From an uncultured Hyphomicrobiales bacterium (lineage in GTDB: Bacteria; Pseudomonadota; Alphaproteobacteria; Rhizobiales; Beijerinckiaceae), in assembly GCA_903847605.1 (NCBI GenBank), contig CAINED010000059.1, forward strand, positions 62,001-126,000: DNA of 64,000 nt, given 5' to 3'. Below the pieces are notes generated by a model. That model was not told the origin of the DNA. It worked only from the letters and a program-made list of their open reading frames with translations, and did no database searches. The translations under genes and the position numbers were made by a program. Positions within the stretch are counted from its first letter, which is position 1, and every line of letters begins with the position of its first letter. This document shows, piece after piece, positions 8,536 to 17,651 of this stretch.

Positions 8536-10305
8536 ATGCGCGCGTGCAGGGCGGGGGATCGATTGCGTTATCGGCACGAACATCTCGTAGAGCAACTGCT
8601 GGCGCACCGGCGGCTATTCTTCGTATCGCTGCTGCTGACCTTCGCCTCGATGGGGGTCTATCTCCTGTTGCCGCCATGGGCTTCCCGTCTCATCGAGGTG
8701 GTCCTTCCCGCGCGCGACGTCTGGGCGGCTGGACAGCATATTCTGGTCGGCCTCGGTATATATGTGGTCGCGTCCGCACTGACTTTCTGGCGCGCTTCGG
8801 TTACCTCCGTTCTCGTCAACAAGATCATCGTCGAGGAACGCCTGCGGGTTTTCCGCCACCTGATGTCGATTTCTCCGGGTCAGGTGCGCTCGTCGAAAAC
8901 CGACAATCTGATCGCCAATGTCTCCTACGATATCCAGATGTATCAGGGGGCGCTGTCCAACATCGTCTCCAATCTGATTCCCTCGCTGATACTGGCGCTG
9001 TCTTTCACGCTTGCAATGGCGTGGAGTAGCCCCATCCTTTTCGGATGCGTGCTTCTGCTTATTGCGCCGCTGGTGCAGGTCACGCTCTACTTTTCGCGTT
9101 TCGTCTACTCCATATCGCATCGCTCCCAGGACGCGCTGGCGTGTATTCTGCGGAAATTCCACGAAGCGGCGGCGGGCGCACGCGAGATCAAGTCCTTCGG
9201 TCAGGAAAAGCTGGTCACTGAAAAATTCGAGGAAGCGAACGATCAGAGCCTGCAGATCCTCGTCAAACGCGACAAGTTCGAGGCCTTGCACCCCATAGCG
9301 ATCGGCTCCACGGCGGCGATCGGCATAGCGATCCTGCTTCTTCTCAGCGTTTTCCTGATCGACAAGGAGTTGATCGCTCTCGGCGATCTGACAGCTTTCA
9401 TCGTTTGCGTGTTGCTCGCGTACGGTCCGGCACAGCAGGCGAGTTTTTCCGCAACACGCCTGGCGCAGTATCGTGTCGTCATGGAACGGCTCGCGAAAGT
9501 TATGGACATCCCGCCGGAGGAATCAGGCACGCCAGCTCCTTCAGAAATCAAGATCAGCGGCGATATAGAATTCGAAGATTTGGGATTTGCCTACGGAACC
9601 GACAAACCGTTGTTTCGCGCTTTCAACCTTAAAATCCCGGCGGGGCAGACGGTGGCCCTCGTCGGTCCGAGCGGCGCGGGCAAATCGACATTTCTCGATC
9701 TGATCCCGCGTTTCCTCCAGCCGCAATCCGGACGGATACTTGTCGATGGGGTCGACGTGGCAATCTACTCGCTGGCGCAGTTGCGGCGGCAGGTGGGGAT
9801 TGTGTCGCAAGAGCCGTTCCTGTTCGAGGGCACGCTCGCCGAAAACCTGCGTTTCGGCGCTCAGGACGCGACCTTCGAGGAGATCGTTACGGCGGCGCGC
9901 GCGGCGCAGGTCGACGAATTTGCTCAACGTCTTCCCGGACGGTACGATTTTCGTGTGGAGTTCAACGGCCGAAATCTCTCTGTCGGTCAGCGCCAGCGCA
10001 TTGCGCTCGCGCGCATGCTGCTGAAGCAGCCGGCCATTCTCCTGCTCGACGAACCCACGTCGGCCCTCGATGCGAAGTCGGAACAACTTGTGCGCGACGC
10101 TGTCGCGGCTGCCGCCGAAGGACGCACGGCCATCATCGTCGCGCACCGCCTGAGCACGGTTCGTAATGTTGACCGTATCCTCGTCATGGTGAATGGCGAA
10201 ATTGCCGAAGACGGTACGCATGAAGAACTGTACAGGGCAGGGCCGGTTTATCGCGCGCTGTACGATGCGCAGTTCGGAGACGAGATCGAAGAAACGGCTT
10301 CCTGA
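8536..10305 (+). CDS. ABC exporter, fused permease and ATPase (MsbA-like)
   Basis: This half-transporter has about 589 residues. An ABC_membrane domain with six helices (about 20-310) is followed by a nucleotide-binding domain with Walker A GPSGAGKST, Walker B ILLLDEPTSALD and the H-loop in VAHRLSTV. Exporters of this class act as dimers and flip lipid-linked molecules such as lipid A, so in this context it may flip the glycolipid made by the surrounding enzymes. The signature motif reads LSVGQ instead of the usual LSGGQ. Start choice is uncertain: ATG 8536, a TTG at 8521, and a TTG after a GGGGG tract about 30 bp further in are all possible. Confidence 0.85.
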   Translation: MRACRAGDRLRYRHEHLVEQLLAHRRLFFVSLLLTFASMGVYLLLPPWASRLIEVVLPARDVWAAGQHILVGLGIYVVASALTFWRASVTSVLVNKIIVEERLRVFRHLMSISPGQVRSSKTDNLIANVSYDIQMYQGALSNIVSNLIPSLILALSFTLAMAWSSPILFGCVLLLIAPLVQVTLYFSRFVYSISHRSQDALACILRKFHEAAAGAREIKSFGQEKLVTEKFEEANDQSLQILVKRDKFEALHPIAIGSTAAIGIAILLLLSVFLIDKELIALGDLTAFIVCVLLAYGPAQQASFSATRLAQYRVVMERLAKVMDIPPEESGTPAPSEIKISGDIEFEDLGFAYGTDKPLFRAFNLKIPAGQTVALVGPSGAGKSTFLDLIPRFLQPQSGRILVDGVDVAIYSLAQLRRQVGIVSQEPFLFEGTLAENLRFGAQDATFEEIVTAARAAQVDEFAQRLPGRYDFRVEFNGRNLSVGQRQRIALARMLLKQPAILLLDEPTSALDAKSEQLVRDAVAAAAEGRTAIIVAHRLSTVRNVDRILVMVNGEIAEDGTHEELYRAGPVYRALYDAQFGDEIEETAS

Positions 10306-10307
10306 AT

Positions 10308-11606
10308 TCAGGCGGGCTTCGCGTCCATGTCGCGCCGCGCGCCGTCGAGCGCAGCGACGAGGGCTTGCGCCGTGTCGTCCCAGCTTGCAGGCCGAAACTC
10401 TCGGCGAATGCGTTCCTCCCTGCCGGCTAGATAAGACGGATCGAAAATCGCGTGTTCGATAGCGCGCAGATAGCTTTCGGCGTCGTAGGGATCGATATTG
10501 TCCGTAAGGCCGTATCCGGCTTCCGAAAGCGCTCCGCCATTGGAGGCGATGCAAAATTTTCCGTGTTTCAGGCCTTCCACCACTGGCAGACCCCAGCCTT
10601 CGACGAAACTGGGAAAAACCGTGAACATACACCTCGAATAGGCTTCGGCGAGTTGCGCGTCGGACACCGAGCGCAGCCACAGAATCTTTCCCGACAGTCC
10701 TGCGCCGGCTTCCAGTTCCTTTACAAGATCGTCGACCATCCACCCGTGACGGCCGATCAGAACGAGCGTTGGCATGTCGTTCGCGCCATGCCTGTCGATC
10801 AATTTGCGCCAGATGTCGAGCAGCAGCTTGTGGTTCTTTCTGATCTCGACGGTCGATACATAGAGGACGAAGCGTTCGGGAAGGTCGAGCTGATCTGTGG
10901 ATTTTGCATAGCCTGAATCGAAACCCGCGCCGAAAGGGAGAATTGAGATCGGCGGCATTTTCGGACTTCCTTGAAAAAATCCGGTGAGGTCGTTGCGTAC
11001 GAAATTCGATGAGACACAAATCTGGTCTGCCAATGCGGCAGCGGTCTCGAACCAGCGTTTGAATACAATGGTATCATTTTCGCTGACGAACTGAGGAGAC
11101 GTCAGGGGAATGATGTCGTGCACGAAAAGCGCGTAACGCAGTCCCAGAGTCCGGCACGTGCTCTCGATCGCACGATTGTAGGATTTGTTTGGCCACCATG
11201 GCGAACCCAGCGTCACCAGCGCATCGCCCTTGCGCGCAAGCCGTGCAAAGTCCGCGCTGACGGGCCTGCGAAAGAGATGTGAGGCGACGATGTTTCGCAA
11301 GGATTGAAAGCGGAGTGGGGCACGTGGTTTCGTTGGCGCAGGGCTGCCGGGCTCGTCCGAGAATGGCCACGCAAACGGGATCGGCTCGATGACGGAAGAA
11401 ACCGCATCGATGCGGCAGAGCGCGACGCGCTCGCCAAAGCGCCGCCGCGCGGCGCGGATGATTTCTGTGGCGACGCGCTGAATGCCGGTGGGGTGCCGTT
11501 CTGCGCCAAGAAACGTCAGGACGTCGTTGACCTCGAACCAGATGGTCGCGCCTTCGTCTCGGTCCACGGAATCTGGGCCGGGGGCTTCAGGAGATGAAAG
11601 GCTCAA
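10308..11606 (-). CDS. GT4-family glycosyltransferase
   Basis: This GT-B transferase has about 432 residues. The C-terminal donor domain contains VSTVEIRKNHKLLLD and EGWGLPVVE, an E-x7-E motif, both typical of family 4 enzymes; the N-terminal half has an HPTGIQRVATEI loop. The frame is open far upstream, but that part lies inside lptB. The best start is a TTG at 11606 whose last bases overlap the lptB stop (TTGA) and which has GAAGG eight bases before it. A GTG at 11567 is the alternative. Overlap with lptB implies translational coupling of glycan assembly and export. It ends 2 bp from the convergent ABC exporter gene. Confidence 0.83.
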   Translation of the reverse strand: MSLSSPEAPGPDSVDRDEGATIWFEVNDVLTFLGAERHPTGIQRVATEIIRAARRRFGERVALCRIDAVSSVIEPIPFAWPFSDEPGSPAPTKPRAPLRFQSLRNIVASHLFRRPVSADFARLARKGDALVTLGSPWWPNKSYNRAIESTCRTLGLRYALFVHDIIPLTSPQFVSENDTIVFKRWFETAAALADQICVSSNFVRNDLTGFFQGSPKMPPISILPFGAGFDSGYAKSTDQLDLPERFVLYVSTVEIRKNHKLLLDIWRKLIDRHGANDMPTLVLIGRHGWMVDDLVKELEAGAGLSGKILWLRSVSDAQLAEAYSRCMFTVFPSFVEGWGLPVVEGLKHGKFCIASNGGALSEAGYGLTDNIDPYDAESYLRAIEHAIFDPSYLAGREERIRREFRPASWDDTAQALVAALDGARRDMDAKPA

Positions 11607-12403
11607 AGCACGAAACCTTCGCCGAGATAGCTCCGCTTGACGGCCTCGTCGGCGACGATGGCCTCGGGCGTGCCATGGGCGATCAGCACGCCGCTGTTGA
11701 TGATGTAGGCTCGATCGACTAGCCCCAGGGTTTCCCGCACATTGTGATCGGTGACGAGCACGCCGATGCCGCGCTGGGTGAGTTGGCGAACCAGCCCGCG
11801 AATTTCGCCGACGGCGATTGGATCGACACCGGCGAAGGGTTCGTCGAGCAGTATGTAGGAGGGCCGGCTGGCCAGGGCGCGGGCAATTTCGCACCGGCGT
11901 CTCTCGCCGCCGGAGACCGACACGGCCGGGGAGTGGCGAATGCGGGCGATGTCGAATTCCGCCAGAAGGTTTTCCAGTTCCCGCGCCTGGGCCTCACGTG
12001 AGGACGAAGACAACTGAAGGATGGCCCTGATATTGTCCTCGACCGACAGGTCCCGGAAAATGGATGCTTCCTGCGGAAGATAGCCGATCCCCAGGCGGGC
12101 GCGCCGGTACATCGGCAGCGCCGTGATATCGGCACCGTCCAGTTCGATCATGCCGCGGTCGGGCCGCAACATGCCGGCCACAGTATAAAAGAGCGTCGTT
12201 TTGCCGGCGCCGTTCGGTCCGAGGAGCCCGACAACTTCGCCCCGACGGATGGCGAGGCTCGCGTCGCTCACGACTTGTCGATGGCCGTAGCTGACGCTGA
12301 TATTCCACGCGCAAAGCCAGCCATGCCGGTCCGATTCCGCCCGCCCGTTTGCGGCGCCGGAGTTGTCAGGCTGCATGCCCGATGGATCGTCCACGTCATC
12401 CAT
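11603..12403 (-). CDS. lptB: LptB-type ATPase of a lipopolysaccharide export system
   Basis: This is a soluble ABC ATPase of 266 residues. Walker A (GPNGAGKTT) lies at about 62-70, the Q-loop is in GYLPQEASIF, the signature is VSGGERRR, Walker B is ILLDEPFAGVDP and the H-loop is VTDHNV. The GVDP after Walker B and the YLPQEASIF stretch are diagnostic of LptB rather than of amino-acid ABC ATPases. It would power the LptF/LptG pair encoded at 5,296-7,523. Canonical lptB sits next to lptA, lptC and rpoN; none is here. The ATG at 12403 has GAGG nine bases before it; an ATG at 12376 is possible. It is divergent from lpxD. Confidence 0.88.
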   Translation of the reverse strand: MDDVDDPSGMQPDNSGAANGRAESDRHGWLCAWNISVSYGHRQVVSDASLAIRRGEVVGLLGPNGAGKTTLFYTVAGMLRPDRGMIELDGADITALPMYRRARLGIGYLPQEASIFRDLSVEDNIRAILQLSSSSREAQARELENLLAEFDIARIRHSPAVSVSGGERRRCEIARALASRPSYILLDEPFAGVDPIAVGEIRGLVRQLTQRGIGVLVTDHNVRETLGLVDRAYIINSGVLIAHGTPEAIVADEAVKRSYLGEGFVL

Positions 12404-12613
12404 TCCCCAGGGCCTCAGGCCCCCGGTTTGTGTCCCGAAGTTGCGGAACGTATGGGCGTGACGATATACGCCGTTTCCGGTCTTTTCCAATGCCTGCTGC
12501 GGGAGGCTGTTAATTTGTCGCCGATCGGAGCCGACGCCTTCAATTGACAATGGAGGTGAAAAGACCCGACCTCCCGTTTCGCCGCGCAAGCGGATCATGC
12601 CAGGAAAGCGCGC
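12404..12613. promoter_or_regulatory. Divergent intergenic region between lptB and lpxD
   Basis: This 210-bp gap must hold the promoters for leftward lptB and rightward lpxD. An AGGAAAG ribosome-binding site precedes the lpxD ATG. I could not identify a confident -35/-10 pair or an operator by eye. Confidence 0.4.
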
Positions 12614-13681
12614 ATGGACGAATTTCTGTTTCAGGCTGTCAGGCAACTTTCGCTTGCGGATATCGCATCTGTGACCGGGGCTAGCCCCGTCGGCGAATAC
12701 AGACCGGAGATCACTATCGGGGGCATCGCGCCGCTGGACACTGCGGGGCCAACCGATATCGCCTTTCTCGAAAACGAAAAATTCAGGTCCTCTCTGGCGA
12801 AGACTCGCGCCGGCGCGCTGATCACCCAATCAAAATACGTTTCGGACGTCCCGGACGGTTGCCCGGTGTTCGTCGTCCGCGATCCCTACAGGGCGTTTGT
12901 GCTTGTCGCGCGGGAGTTATTCCCCGACGCCATCTCGCCAAAATCCCTTCTGGAAACGCCCGCTGGCCGAATAATGGGCATGGTCGATCCGACTGCGAGG
13001 CTGGGGGAGGGCGTGACCATCGATCCCGGCGCGATTATCGGTCCCCGCGTTGCGATCGGCGCCCGTACGCTGATCGGGGCGAACGCCATTATCGCTGCGG
13101 ACGTATCGATCGGAGCGGATTGTTCAATCGGCGCTGGCGCGACCATTTCTCATGCCGTCATCGCCGACCGCGTCATCATCCATCGCGGATGCCATATCGG
13201 GCAGGATGGCTTCGGTTACGTCGGCTCCCAGAAGGGGCATATGAAAGTGCCGCAGATCGGGCGGGTCGTCATACACGCCGATGTTGAGATCGGCGCGGGT
13301 TGCACGATCGATCGTGGCGGGATGCGCGATACGACAATCGGCGAGGGCACGAAAATCGACAACCTTTGCCAGATTGGCCACAATGTAAGCATTGGGAAGC
13401 ATTGTATCATAGTCGCCCAGTCCGGTTTGAGCGGCAGCGTTGTGCTGGAAGATTTTGTCATGCTCGGCGCGCGGGTCGGCATCCAGCCGCACGCCCGTGT
13501 CGGCAAAGGGGCGCAGCTTGCGGCCCGGTCTTCTGTGATGCGCGATGTGCCAGCTGGCGCGCGGTGGGGCGGGGTTTACATCGCCAAACCGATGAAGCAG
13601 TTTTTTCGCGAGGCGATCGCCCTCGAGCGGCTTGGTTTGCGATCCCGCAAGACGGTTCGAGAAGAGGACGGGCACGAGTGA
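12614..13681 (+). CDS. lpxD: UDP-3-O-(3-hydroxyacyl)glucosamine N-acyltransferase (LpxD)
   Basis: The protein has 355 residues. An N-terminal uridine-binding domain (about 1-115) is followed by a left-handed beta-helix of hexapeptide repeats (about 120-310) and a C-terminal helix. The two histidines used by LpxD are present: H256 in QIGHN, the catalytic base, and H293 in QPHAR. It should therefore be active and N-acylate a UDP-glucosamine derivative in lipid A synthesis. LpxD normally lies between bamA and fabZ/lpxA. Here it stands among glycosyltransferases and lptB, so it may be a second copy that acylates a different sugar. It is 14 residues longer than the E. coli enzyme. An AGGAAAG site precedes the ATG. 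Confidence 0.9.
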   Translation: MDEFLFQAVRQLSLADIASVTGASPVGEYRPEITIGGIAPLDTAGPTDIAFLENEKFRSSLAKTRAGALITQSKYVSDVPDGCPVFVVRDPYRAFVLVARELFPDAISPKSLLETPAGRIMGMVDPTARLGEGVTIDPGAIIGPRVAIGARTLIGANAIIAADVSIGADCSIGAGATISHAVIADRVIIHRGCHIGQDGFGYVGSQKGHMKVPQIGRVVIHADVEIGAGCTIDRGGMRDTTIGEGTKIDNLCQIGHNVSIGKHCIIVAQSGLSGSVVLEDFVMLGARVGIQPHARVGKGAQLAARSSVMRDVPAGARWGGVYIAKPMKQFFREAIALERLGLRSRKTVREEDGHE

Positions 13682-13742
13682 GCGACCAACGGATTCTGCT
13701 CGTCGGGCTCGATCTTCCGCATGGCCGTCGCATGCAAACGCT

Positions 13743-14663
13743 ATGTTCAGGTTGATCGTACCCACACGCGATAGCGAAGGCTGGATCGGCGTTCTGCTGA
13801 ATGCTTATCGCCGGGAGGGTATCGAGCCGCTGTTCGTTTTCGATATGCGCAGCCGCGACGATACCCGAAAACGCCTGGCGGAAATGAACGCGCAGGTCGT
13901 CGAAATGAGACCGGACAAGGATTTCGCCGAAGGCGGCATGATCGAGTTTGGTTCGCGCGCTGCGGGGACACGCTGGGTTCTGCGGCTTGACGATGACGAG
14001 TTTCCTTCATGCGCATTGTTGCGCTGGTTGAGGGAACACGGCGTGCGCAGCGTCAGAACCGCATGGGCGCTGTCGCGGCGAGAACTCTTTCTCAACGGCG
14101 ACGAAATTCTTTATTCCCGGTCTCCCACGCGTTTCTGGGATGAACGCCATCCGGGCTTCCTCAATCCGCAGGTTCGCTTCTATCGGGCCGATCTCGTCCG
14201 CTACGAAGAGAAACTCCATTCTTGCGGGTTCGACGCGAAAGACGATGTGGGTATGGCCCCGGATGGCGCATTCTTTCTTCACATGAGTTGCTTGATGCGT
14301 TCGCCGCAGGAGCGTTACGAGAAGCTCGTTCGTTACGAGGCGATTTCAGCCAATTCAGCATGGAAACTGGCGGATGAATATTTGCCGGAACTGACCGAGT
14401 TGACCGGGTGCGAAGCGGATACGGACGGATTGGTGGAATTTTCAGAACTCCTGGCGGCATGGCCTCGCTCGCGCGACAAAGATTTTGAGTTTCTGGATGG
14501 GGACGAACTCAAGCGCCTGCTCGCGATAAGACAAAGCTATATTGACGAACTGCAGAATCGTCAGGGCAAGTTTGCGAAGGGAATGGCTGCGCGGCCTTTG
14601 GCAGCAACGTTGTATCGTTTCGATCGGTGGTTGCGCGACAGCATCAGAGTGCCGTGGCGATAA
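13743..14663 (+). CDS. Glycosyltransferase family 2-like protein
   Basis: The protein has 306 residues from the ATG at 13743, where the conserved MFRLIVPTRDSEGWI begins; the frame is open to 13632 but that part overlaps lpxD. It has a VFDMRSRDDT segment and a RLDDDEF metal-binding motif at about 82-88, consistent with a GT-A fold of the GT2/DUF4922-like kind. The C-terminal 80 residues are charged and helical and do not resemble a known domain. It follows lpxD by 61 bp on the same strand and is likely cotranscribed, placing it in the same glycolipid pathway. The sugar specificity cannot be read. Confidence 0.75.
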   Translation: MFRLIVPTRDSEGWIGVLLNAYRREGIEPLFVFDMRSRDDTRKRLAEMNAQVVEMRPDKDFAEGGMIEFGSRAAGTRWVLRLDDDEFPSCALLRWLREHGVRSVRTAWALSRRELFLNGDEILYSRSPTRFWDERHPGFLNPQVRFYRADLVRYEEKLHSCGFDAKDDVGMAPDGAFFLHMSCLMRSPQERYEKLVRYEAISANSAWKLADEYLPELTELTGCEADTDGLVEFSELLAAWPRSRDKDFEFLDGDELKRLLAIRQSYIDELQNRQGKFAKGMAARPLAATLYRFDRWLRDSIRVPWR

Positions 14664-14678
14664 ACAACATTACCGATG

Positions 14679-15455
14679 TCACAGATTGAATTTCTCGCCT
14701 GCAACAGCGACGAAGAGGCGATAGCGCGCCGCCGTGTCGCCCCATACCCTTATGACCCAGGGTTGTCCGGCTTTCCCGAATACATCCTCATGCATCGAAG
14801 TTGGAAATTCGCGGTAATATGCCGGAGTGCCATTGACGGCGCGTACCATGCGCAACCATGGGCCGCCTGATAGGGGTTCCTCTATGGTACCATGCAGGCC
14901 TCGGACGCCCGCCGCCTCGAGTTCATCGAGGAATTGCATGACCAACTGCGTGTAAAGATTGCGCCTCTGGGCTTCTCTCAGCAAATTGCAATGGTAGTGC
15001 GCCGGATATTCGTCGAGCGGTACGGCCGGTGCTTCCCGCCATGATTTCCTGATGGTCCAGCGCAGCATCCGGAACGAAGCGGGATTGGTGTATTGCCGCG
15101 TTGCGAGTTTCCACAGAATGCGAAGCACGACTTTGGGCAAAATGCGCAGGCCCATGATCCTTGCGTGACGACGACTGTCGTGACAGCCCAGCAGATAGCC
15201 GACAACGCGACCTTCGATCTCGGCCACGAGACAGGATCCCGGCTCGAAATCGGTATAGTAGCGGCTCCAGTAGTCGGCGAAGACTTCCGGATCTTCGAAT
15301 GTCAGTTCGAAGCCGCGATTGCGATGCGCCGTGACGCGGCAGATTTCGCGAACAGCCTCGCGATCCTGCGGGCGATATCTGCGTATCGTGAAAGGCGCAG
15401 TCGCCGCTGCCGGTCCAGCCGGGCCGCCGTCCCCATCATCATCGCATGTACGCAT
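14679..15455 (-). CDS. GNAT-family N-acetyltransferase
   Basis: The protein has 258 residues. The segment FTIRRYRPQDREAVREI near the start is the classic first strand and helix of a GNAT fold, and LVAEIEGRVVGYLLG is strands 3-4 leading to the acetyl-CoA site. The C-terminal half (about 100-258) has a long basic stretch and AAGVRGLHGTIEEP. Acyl acceptor unknown; an amino sugar of the local glycan is a fair guess. The ATG at 15455 overlaps the end of the upstream glycosyltransferase gene by 17 bp, so the pair is translationally coupled. It is the last gene of a three-gene leftward operon starting at 17,651. Confidence 0.78.
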   Translation of the reverse strand: MRTCDDDGDGGPAGPAAATAPFTIRRYRPQDREAVREICRVTAHRNRGFELTFEDPEVFADYWSRYYTDFEPGSCLVAEIEGRVVGYLLGCHDSRRHARIMGLRILPKVVLRILWKLATRQYTNPASFRMLRWTIRKSWREAPAVPLDEYPAHYHCNLLREAQRRNLYTQLVMQFLDELEAAGVRGLHGTIEEPLSGGPWLRMVRAVNGTPAYYREFPTSMHEDVFGKAGQPWVIRVWGDTAARYRLFVAVAGEKFNL

Positions 15456-16425
15456 TGCCGCCCCAGTCAACCCTGTTGTTGCGCAGGACGCGCAATACGA
15501 CGACTGCACCGGCGATCATACCGATCATATCGTGCAGCAACGCCATCGGCACCTTGCGCCATTGTCCAGTGCGCAGAAGCCCGTATCCGGTGATCCCGAT
15601 GCCGCAGCCATAGCGTGCGAGTAATAGCCAGGTCCATGGAGCCCCGGCAAGGAGGGCCGCGACCGCAAGCGCGGGCAGCGCGAGCATCCATGTCGTGATC
15701 GCAAACGAGAGCGCGGAAAAGCCGCCTGACGTGATACGCGTCATGCGCTGGAGCATCGAGCCCCAATCGGAGGACGCCGCCACTTCAACGATCTGGTCGG
15801 TCGTATAGGCGATGCGAAAACCCTTCGCGTGCAAGGCGCGCGCGAAAGCGAGATCCTCCGTCAAGGCGAAGCCGATGCGCGTGAAGCCGCCCAGATCGTC
15901 ATACACATTCTTGCGGCATGCGAAATTTCCGAAGAAGACGCCGGCGGAAAGGCCCGCTGCGTTCAGGAGTGCGCAGAAGGTATGATAATAGGCCGTGTCG
16001 GCGCTTTGCCATGCGGCTATCAGGATATTTCTTCCGGCAAACGAGACCGGACCTGCGACAGCGTCGCTGCGCCCAGCGAAGACCGGCGCAACGAGGCGCG
16101 CGAGCCATTCCTTTGATGGCGTCGAGTCGGCGTCCATCATGACGAAGACTTCGCCCACAGCAACGCCGAGAGCCAAATCGATCGCGTACTGCCGCGTCGT
16201 CAGGTCTTGGTCGGGGGCCTGTTCGATCCTCAGCAGTTTGAGGCCGCGCAGACGAAGGCCGGCTACCGCATCAGTGGTGCCATCCGTGCTCCTGTCATCC
16301 ACGACGATGATTTCTGCAGGCAATCGCGAATCGTCAATCTGCGCCGTGACGTTACGCAGCGTGGCGATCAGGGCGCTCTTCTCGTTGTGAGACGTAATGA
16401 CAATGGAGACCTTCGGCCGAGTCAT
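15439..16425 (-). CDS. Membrane-anchored GT2-family glycosyltransferase
   Basis: The protein has 328 residues. A GT-A domain (about 1-220) opens with KVSIVITSHNEKSALIAT and has DDRSTDGT and a metal-binding DAD (VMMDADST near residue 97). FGNFACRK and EDLAFARALHAKGFRI follow, as in processive or hopanoid/ceramide-type GT2 enzymes. Two to three membrane helices fill the last 100 residues, so it works at the inner membrane on a lipid acceptor. It starts 2 bp after the LpxB-related gene stops and overlaps the next acetyltransferase gene. Ceramide glucosyltransferase-like enzymes (including HpnI) share this layout, so a lipid glucosaminyl transfer is plausible but unproven. Confidence 0.83.
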   Translation of the reverse strand: MTRPKVSIVITSHNEKSALIATLRNVTAQIDDSRLPAEIIVVDDRSTDGTTDAVAGLRLRGLKLLRIEQAPDQDLTTRQYAIDLALGVAVGEVFVMMDADSTPSKEWLARLVAPVFAGRSDAVAGPVSFAGRNILIAAWQSADTAYYHTFCALLNAAGLSAGVFFGNFACRKNVYDDLGGFTRIGFALTEDLAFARALHAKGFRIAYTTDQIVEVAASSDWGSMLQRMTRITSGGFSALSFAITTWMLALPALAVAALLAGAPWTWLLLARYGCGIGITGYGLLRTGQWRKVPMALLHDMIGMIAGAVVVLRVLRNNRVDWGGNAYMR

Positions 16426-16427
16426 GG

Positions 16428-17651
16428 TCAGTTTTCTCCCCGCTGGCCTGCACCGGTTGAGAGAATGTCGAGAATGTCGCGCGCAATGGCTTCGCTGGCG
16501 CCGGGGCCGCCCATGCGTTCGCGTCCGGCGGCTGCCATCTCTGCACGAAGAGAGGGGTTTGCGAACACAGACGCTATCGTCTTGGCAATCTCATGTGCGT
16601 CGCGTGGCGCTGTAATTGCAGCCGGTCCGAAATAGTCCTGCTTCATGCGGGCATAATGCTCGCCCTGAACGCCACGGGAGGGAAGGGCGATCAGAGGTTT
16701 TCCAAGGCCGATGGCCTGTTCGTTAGCGGTGCCCGCCATGCCCACGACAATGTGGGACGCATGAAGAATGGCAGCAAACCGGCCCTTCCGGACAACTGCA
16801 TCCATGTGCTGGGAATGTTCGAGCAACAAAGAATCGCTTGGAAGCGAGGCCGGTCGATTGCTCCGGACTATTCCCCACGTCGTTGTGGACTGACTTGCTC
16901 CGAACATTTCTTCAAATCGATCAAGGTCGAAGCCGTCATGAGCGGCGAACAGCAGCCTGACCTTGCGTCCGGGAATCCAAGCCGGGACTTCCCTCAGGAG
17001 ACAGAGAAGGTCCAGGGTATTTTGAGTTGCGTCGAGCCGGGATCCCGGCAGCACACCGACGATGATTTCGCGCTCCTCTGAGAGCAGCGCCTGCCCCTTG
17101 TCGTCCAGTCCGTCCATCATCGGATTGCCGGCCGTACTGCAGGGGACACCGGCGCGTTCGAACTCTTTCACAGTCAGGGCATCGCGCGGGTAGCTTCGCA
17201 GGCAATAGCGGCGCAAAAGCCATTTTTCGAAGGGCGAGTATGCGCCGGCTCTGTTGTAATAGGCGGATTTCGCGCAACCGACGAACAGGAAGGGCGTCGA
17301 GGCCAAAATTGCTGCGCCGACCGGGACCATGTCGCCGACGGCAACGGCAAGCCGGTATTGCCGGCGCATGCGCAAGGCGCAACGCAATTGCCGCCAGTGC
17401 GTGCCGATCCAGCCGGCGCGAATATCCTGCCACATCAGGCGGCGGTCGATCGTCGCGAAGCCCTCGCTGGGCAGAAGGTTCGGCGCACCCGTTACAGGTA
17501 CTCCATGTCGGCGGTAGGATTCTCCCGTTCCCACCATGGGCCAGGCCTCGATGGAGAGCAGGGCTGGAGCAAGTCTTTGCACTTCACGCATGACTCGAAG
17601 TGCGATCGAATCCTCGCCCTGACCGTTGCTGAGGAACAAAAGGTCCTTCAT
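16428..17651 (-). CDS. Lipid-A-disaccharide synthase-related protein (TIGR03492-like)
   Basis: This 407-residue GT-B protein is distantly related to LpxB. It begins LLFLSNGQGEDSIALRV, the opening seen in the TIGR03492 family known from cyanobacteria and plants, and has VGVLPGSRLDATQN and GMAGTANEQAIGLGKPLI, the donor-binding region shared with LpxB and MurG. True LpxB begins with a different AGExSGD loop, which is absent, so this is not the canonical enzyme. It is first in a tight operon with a membrane GT2 and a GNAT protein. Its role may be to join a second sugar to an acylated sugar lipid, matching the nearby LpxD. Confidence 0.8.
   Translation of the reverse strand: MKDLLFLSNGQGEDSIALRVMREVQRLAPALLSIEAWPMVGTGESYRRHGVPVTGAPNLLPSEGFATIDRRLMWQDIRAGWIGTHWRQLRCALRMRRQYRLAVAVGDMVPVGAAILASTPFLFVGCAKSAYYNRAGAYSPFEKWLLRRYCLRSYPRDALTVKEFERAGVPCSTAGNPMMDGLDDKGQALLSEEREIIVGVLPGSRLDATQNTLDLLCLLREVPAWIPGRKVRLLFAAHDGFDLDRFEEMFGASQSTTTWGIVRSNRPASLPSDSLLLEHSQHMDAVVRKGRFAAILHASHIVVGMAGTANEQAIGLGKPLIALPSRGVQGEHYARMKQDYFGPAAITAPRDAHEIAKTIASVFANPSLRAEMAAAGRERMGGPGASEAIARDILDILSTGAGQRGEN

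Noticed and set aside
9541..11019. 492-codon open frame on the minus strand
   Set aside because: It covers the ATPase half of the ABC exporter in antisense and part of a GT4 gene out of frame; no recognisable domain.
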